Shown in pieces: positions 63,849-64,000 of a stretch of 64,000 bases of DNA (the first letter of the stretch is position 1; each line of letters opens with the position of its first letter). Source of the stretch: Sulfurospirillum oryzae (GTDB taxonomy: Bacteria; Campylobacterota; Campylobacteria; Campylobacterales; Sulfurospirillaceae); the NCBI RefSeq assembly GCF_025770725.1, contig NZ_JANZKZ010000001.1, forward strand, positions 434,001-498,000, written 5' to 3'. The notes under the pieces are model-generated. The model did no database searches, had not been told where the DNA came from, and was given only the letters and a program-made list of their open reading frames with translations. The position numbers and the translations under genes are program-made.

Positions 63849-64000
63849 TTAAATTAAAGAAGATAAAGAAAAAGACATAATAGCATCAATCAACGCTAAG
63901 AAGAGTGAAATTACGGTTACGACAACGAAAACAGAAATGAAAGCATTTCGAATCTGTTCTTTAGTCGGAAAAATAACTTTTGACAATTCAGCTTTAGAAT
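63849..64000 (-). CDS. secE: Preprotein translocase subunit SecE, C-terminal part
   Basis: The gene is cut by the right window edge, so its start is outside. The visible 49 residues include VIFPTKEQIRNAFISVFVVVTVISLFLALIDAIMSF, the conserved SecE hinge and single transmembrane helix. Its stop TAA (63849-63851) overlaps the nusG ribosome site. It helps form the SecYEG channel. Confidence 0.92.
   Translation of the reverse strand, partial: SKAELSKVIFPTKEQIRNAFISVFVVVTVISLFLALIDAIMSFSLSSLI

Overview
The window looks like a chromosome segment of a Campylobacterota (Epsilonproteobacteria) species, most likely Sulfurospirillum or a close relative. This is inferred from gene content and order, not from a database search. 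Supporting features are a Wolinella-type frdCAB fumarate reductase, the hemN-DUF2603-argF-hemB/ribA block, the paired dynamin-like GTPases beside frd, a Csd6/Pgp2-type cell-wall peptidase beside alr, and separate but overlapping rpoB and rpoC. No rRNA, CRISPR array, insertion sequence or prophage was seen, and no gap longer than 300 bases lacks a gene.

Layout. 1-2.4 kb (+): end of panB, ruvB and an AI-2E-type transporter. 2.4-13.7 kb (-): two dynamin-like proteins, frdBAC (transcribed C-A-B), lgt, hsp20, then a compact operon running antitoxin, toxin, ychJ, Crp/Fnr regulator. 13.8-14.4 kb (+): an AT-rich orphan gene. 14.4-19.5 kb (-): heme and arginine genes with an Fe-S protein. 19.6-21.8 kb (+): ribA, GNAT, sodB and an exported superoxide reductase. 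21.8-23.8 kb (-): NIT-type chemoreceptor. 23.9-26.4 kb (+): rsmG, three small or unknown genes and a degenerate GGDEF protein. 26.4-28.7 kb (-): alr, a small unknown gene and an L,D-transpeptidase-fold protein. 28.9-43.4 kb: a complete complex I gene set split into converging halves, nuoABCDEF (+) and nuoGHIJKLMN (-), with a LysE exporter and a SigZ-like sigma factor between them. 43.5-47.6 kb (+): a membrane-anchored unknown, a PAS protein plus CZB chemoreceptor pair, and a MATE pump. 47.6-49.0 kb (-): SagB-like double nitroreductase and tRNA-Arg(CCU). 49.1-64 kb (-): fusA, rpsG, rpsL, rpoC, rpoB, rplL, rplJ, rplA, rplK, nusG and the end of secE.

How the genes fit together. The complex I with its NADH-input subunits NuoE and NuoF could feed electrons to the quinone pool, and FrdCAB could pass quinol electrons to fumarate. 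Chemoreceptors, SOD, superoxide reductase and the Crp-family regulator fit a microaerobic or anaerobic life at redox gradients. The right end is a growth-linked translation and transcription cluster with recognisable control elements: an L10-leader-like RNA, an rplL-rpoB attenuator, and terminators after rpoC and fusA.

The most striking signal is not a gene. The perfect palindrome TTACATGTAA, usually extended to TTTACATGTAAA, occurs 29 times in 64 kb by hand count, against roughly 0.2 expected from base composition. Eighteen copies lie inside genes in the two frames that avoid a stop (Leu-His-Val or Phe/Val/Ile/Leu-Thr-Cys), one supplies a gene's own stop codon, and ten lie between genes. Several of the intergenic copies are built into terminator-like hairpins. 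I know of no described function for it.
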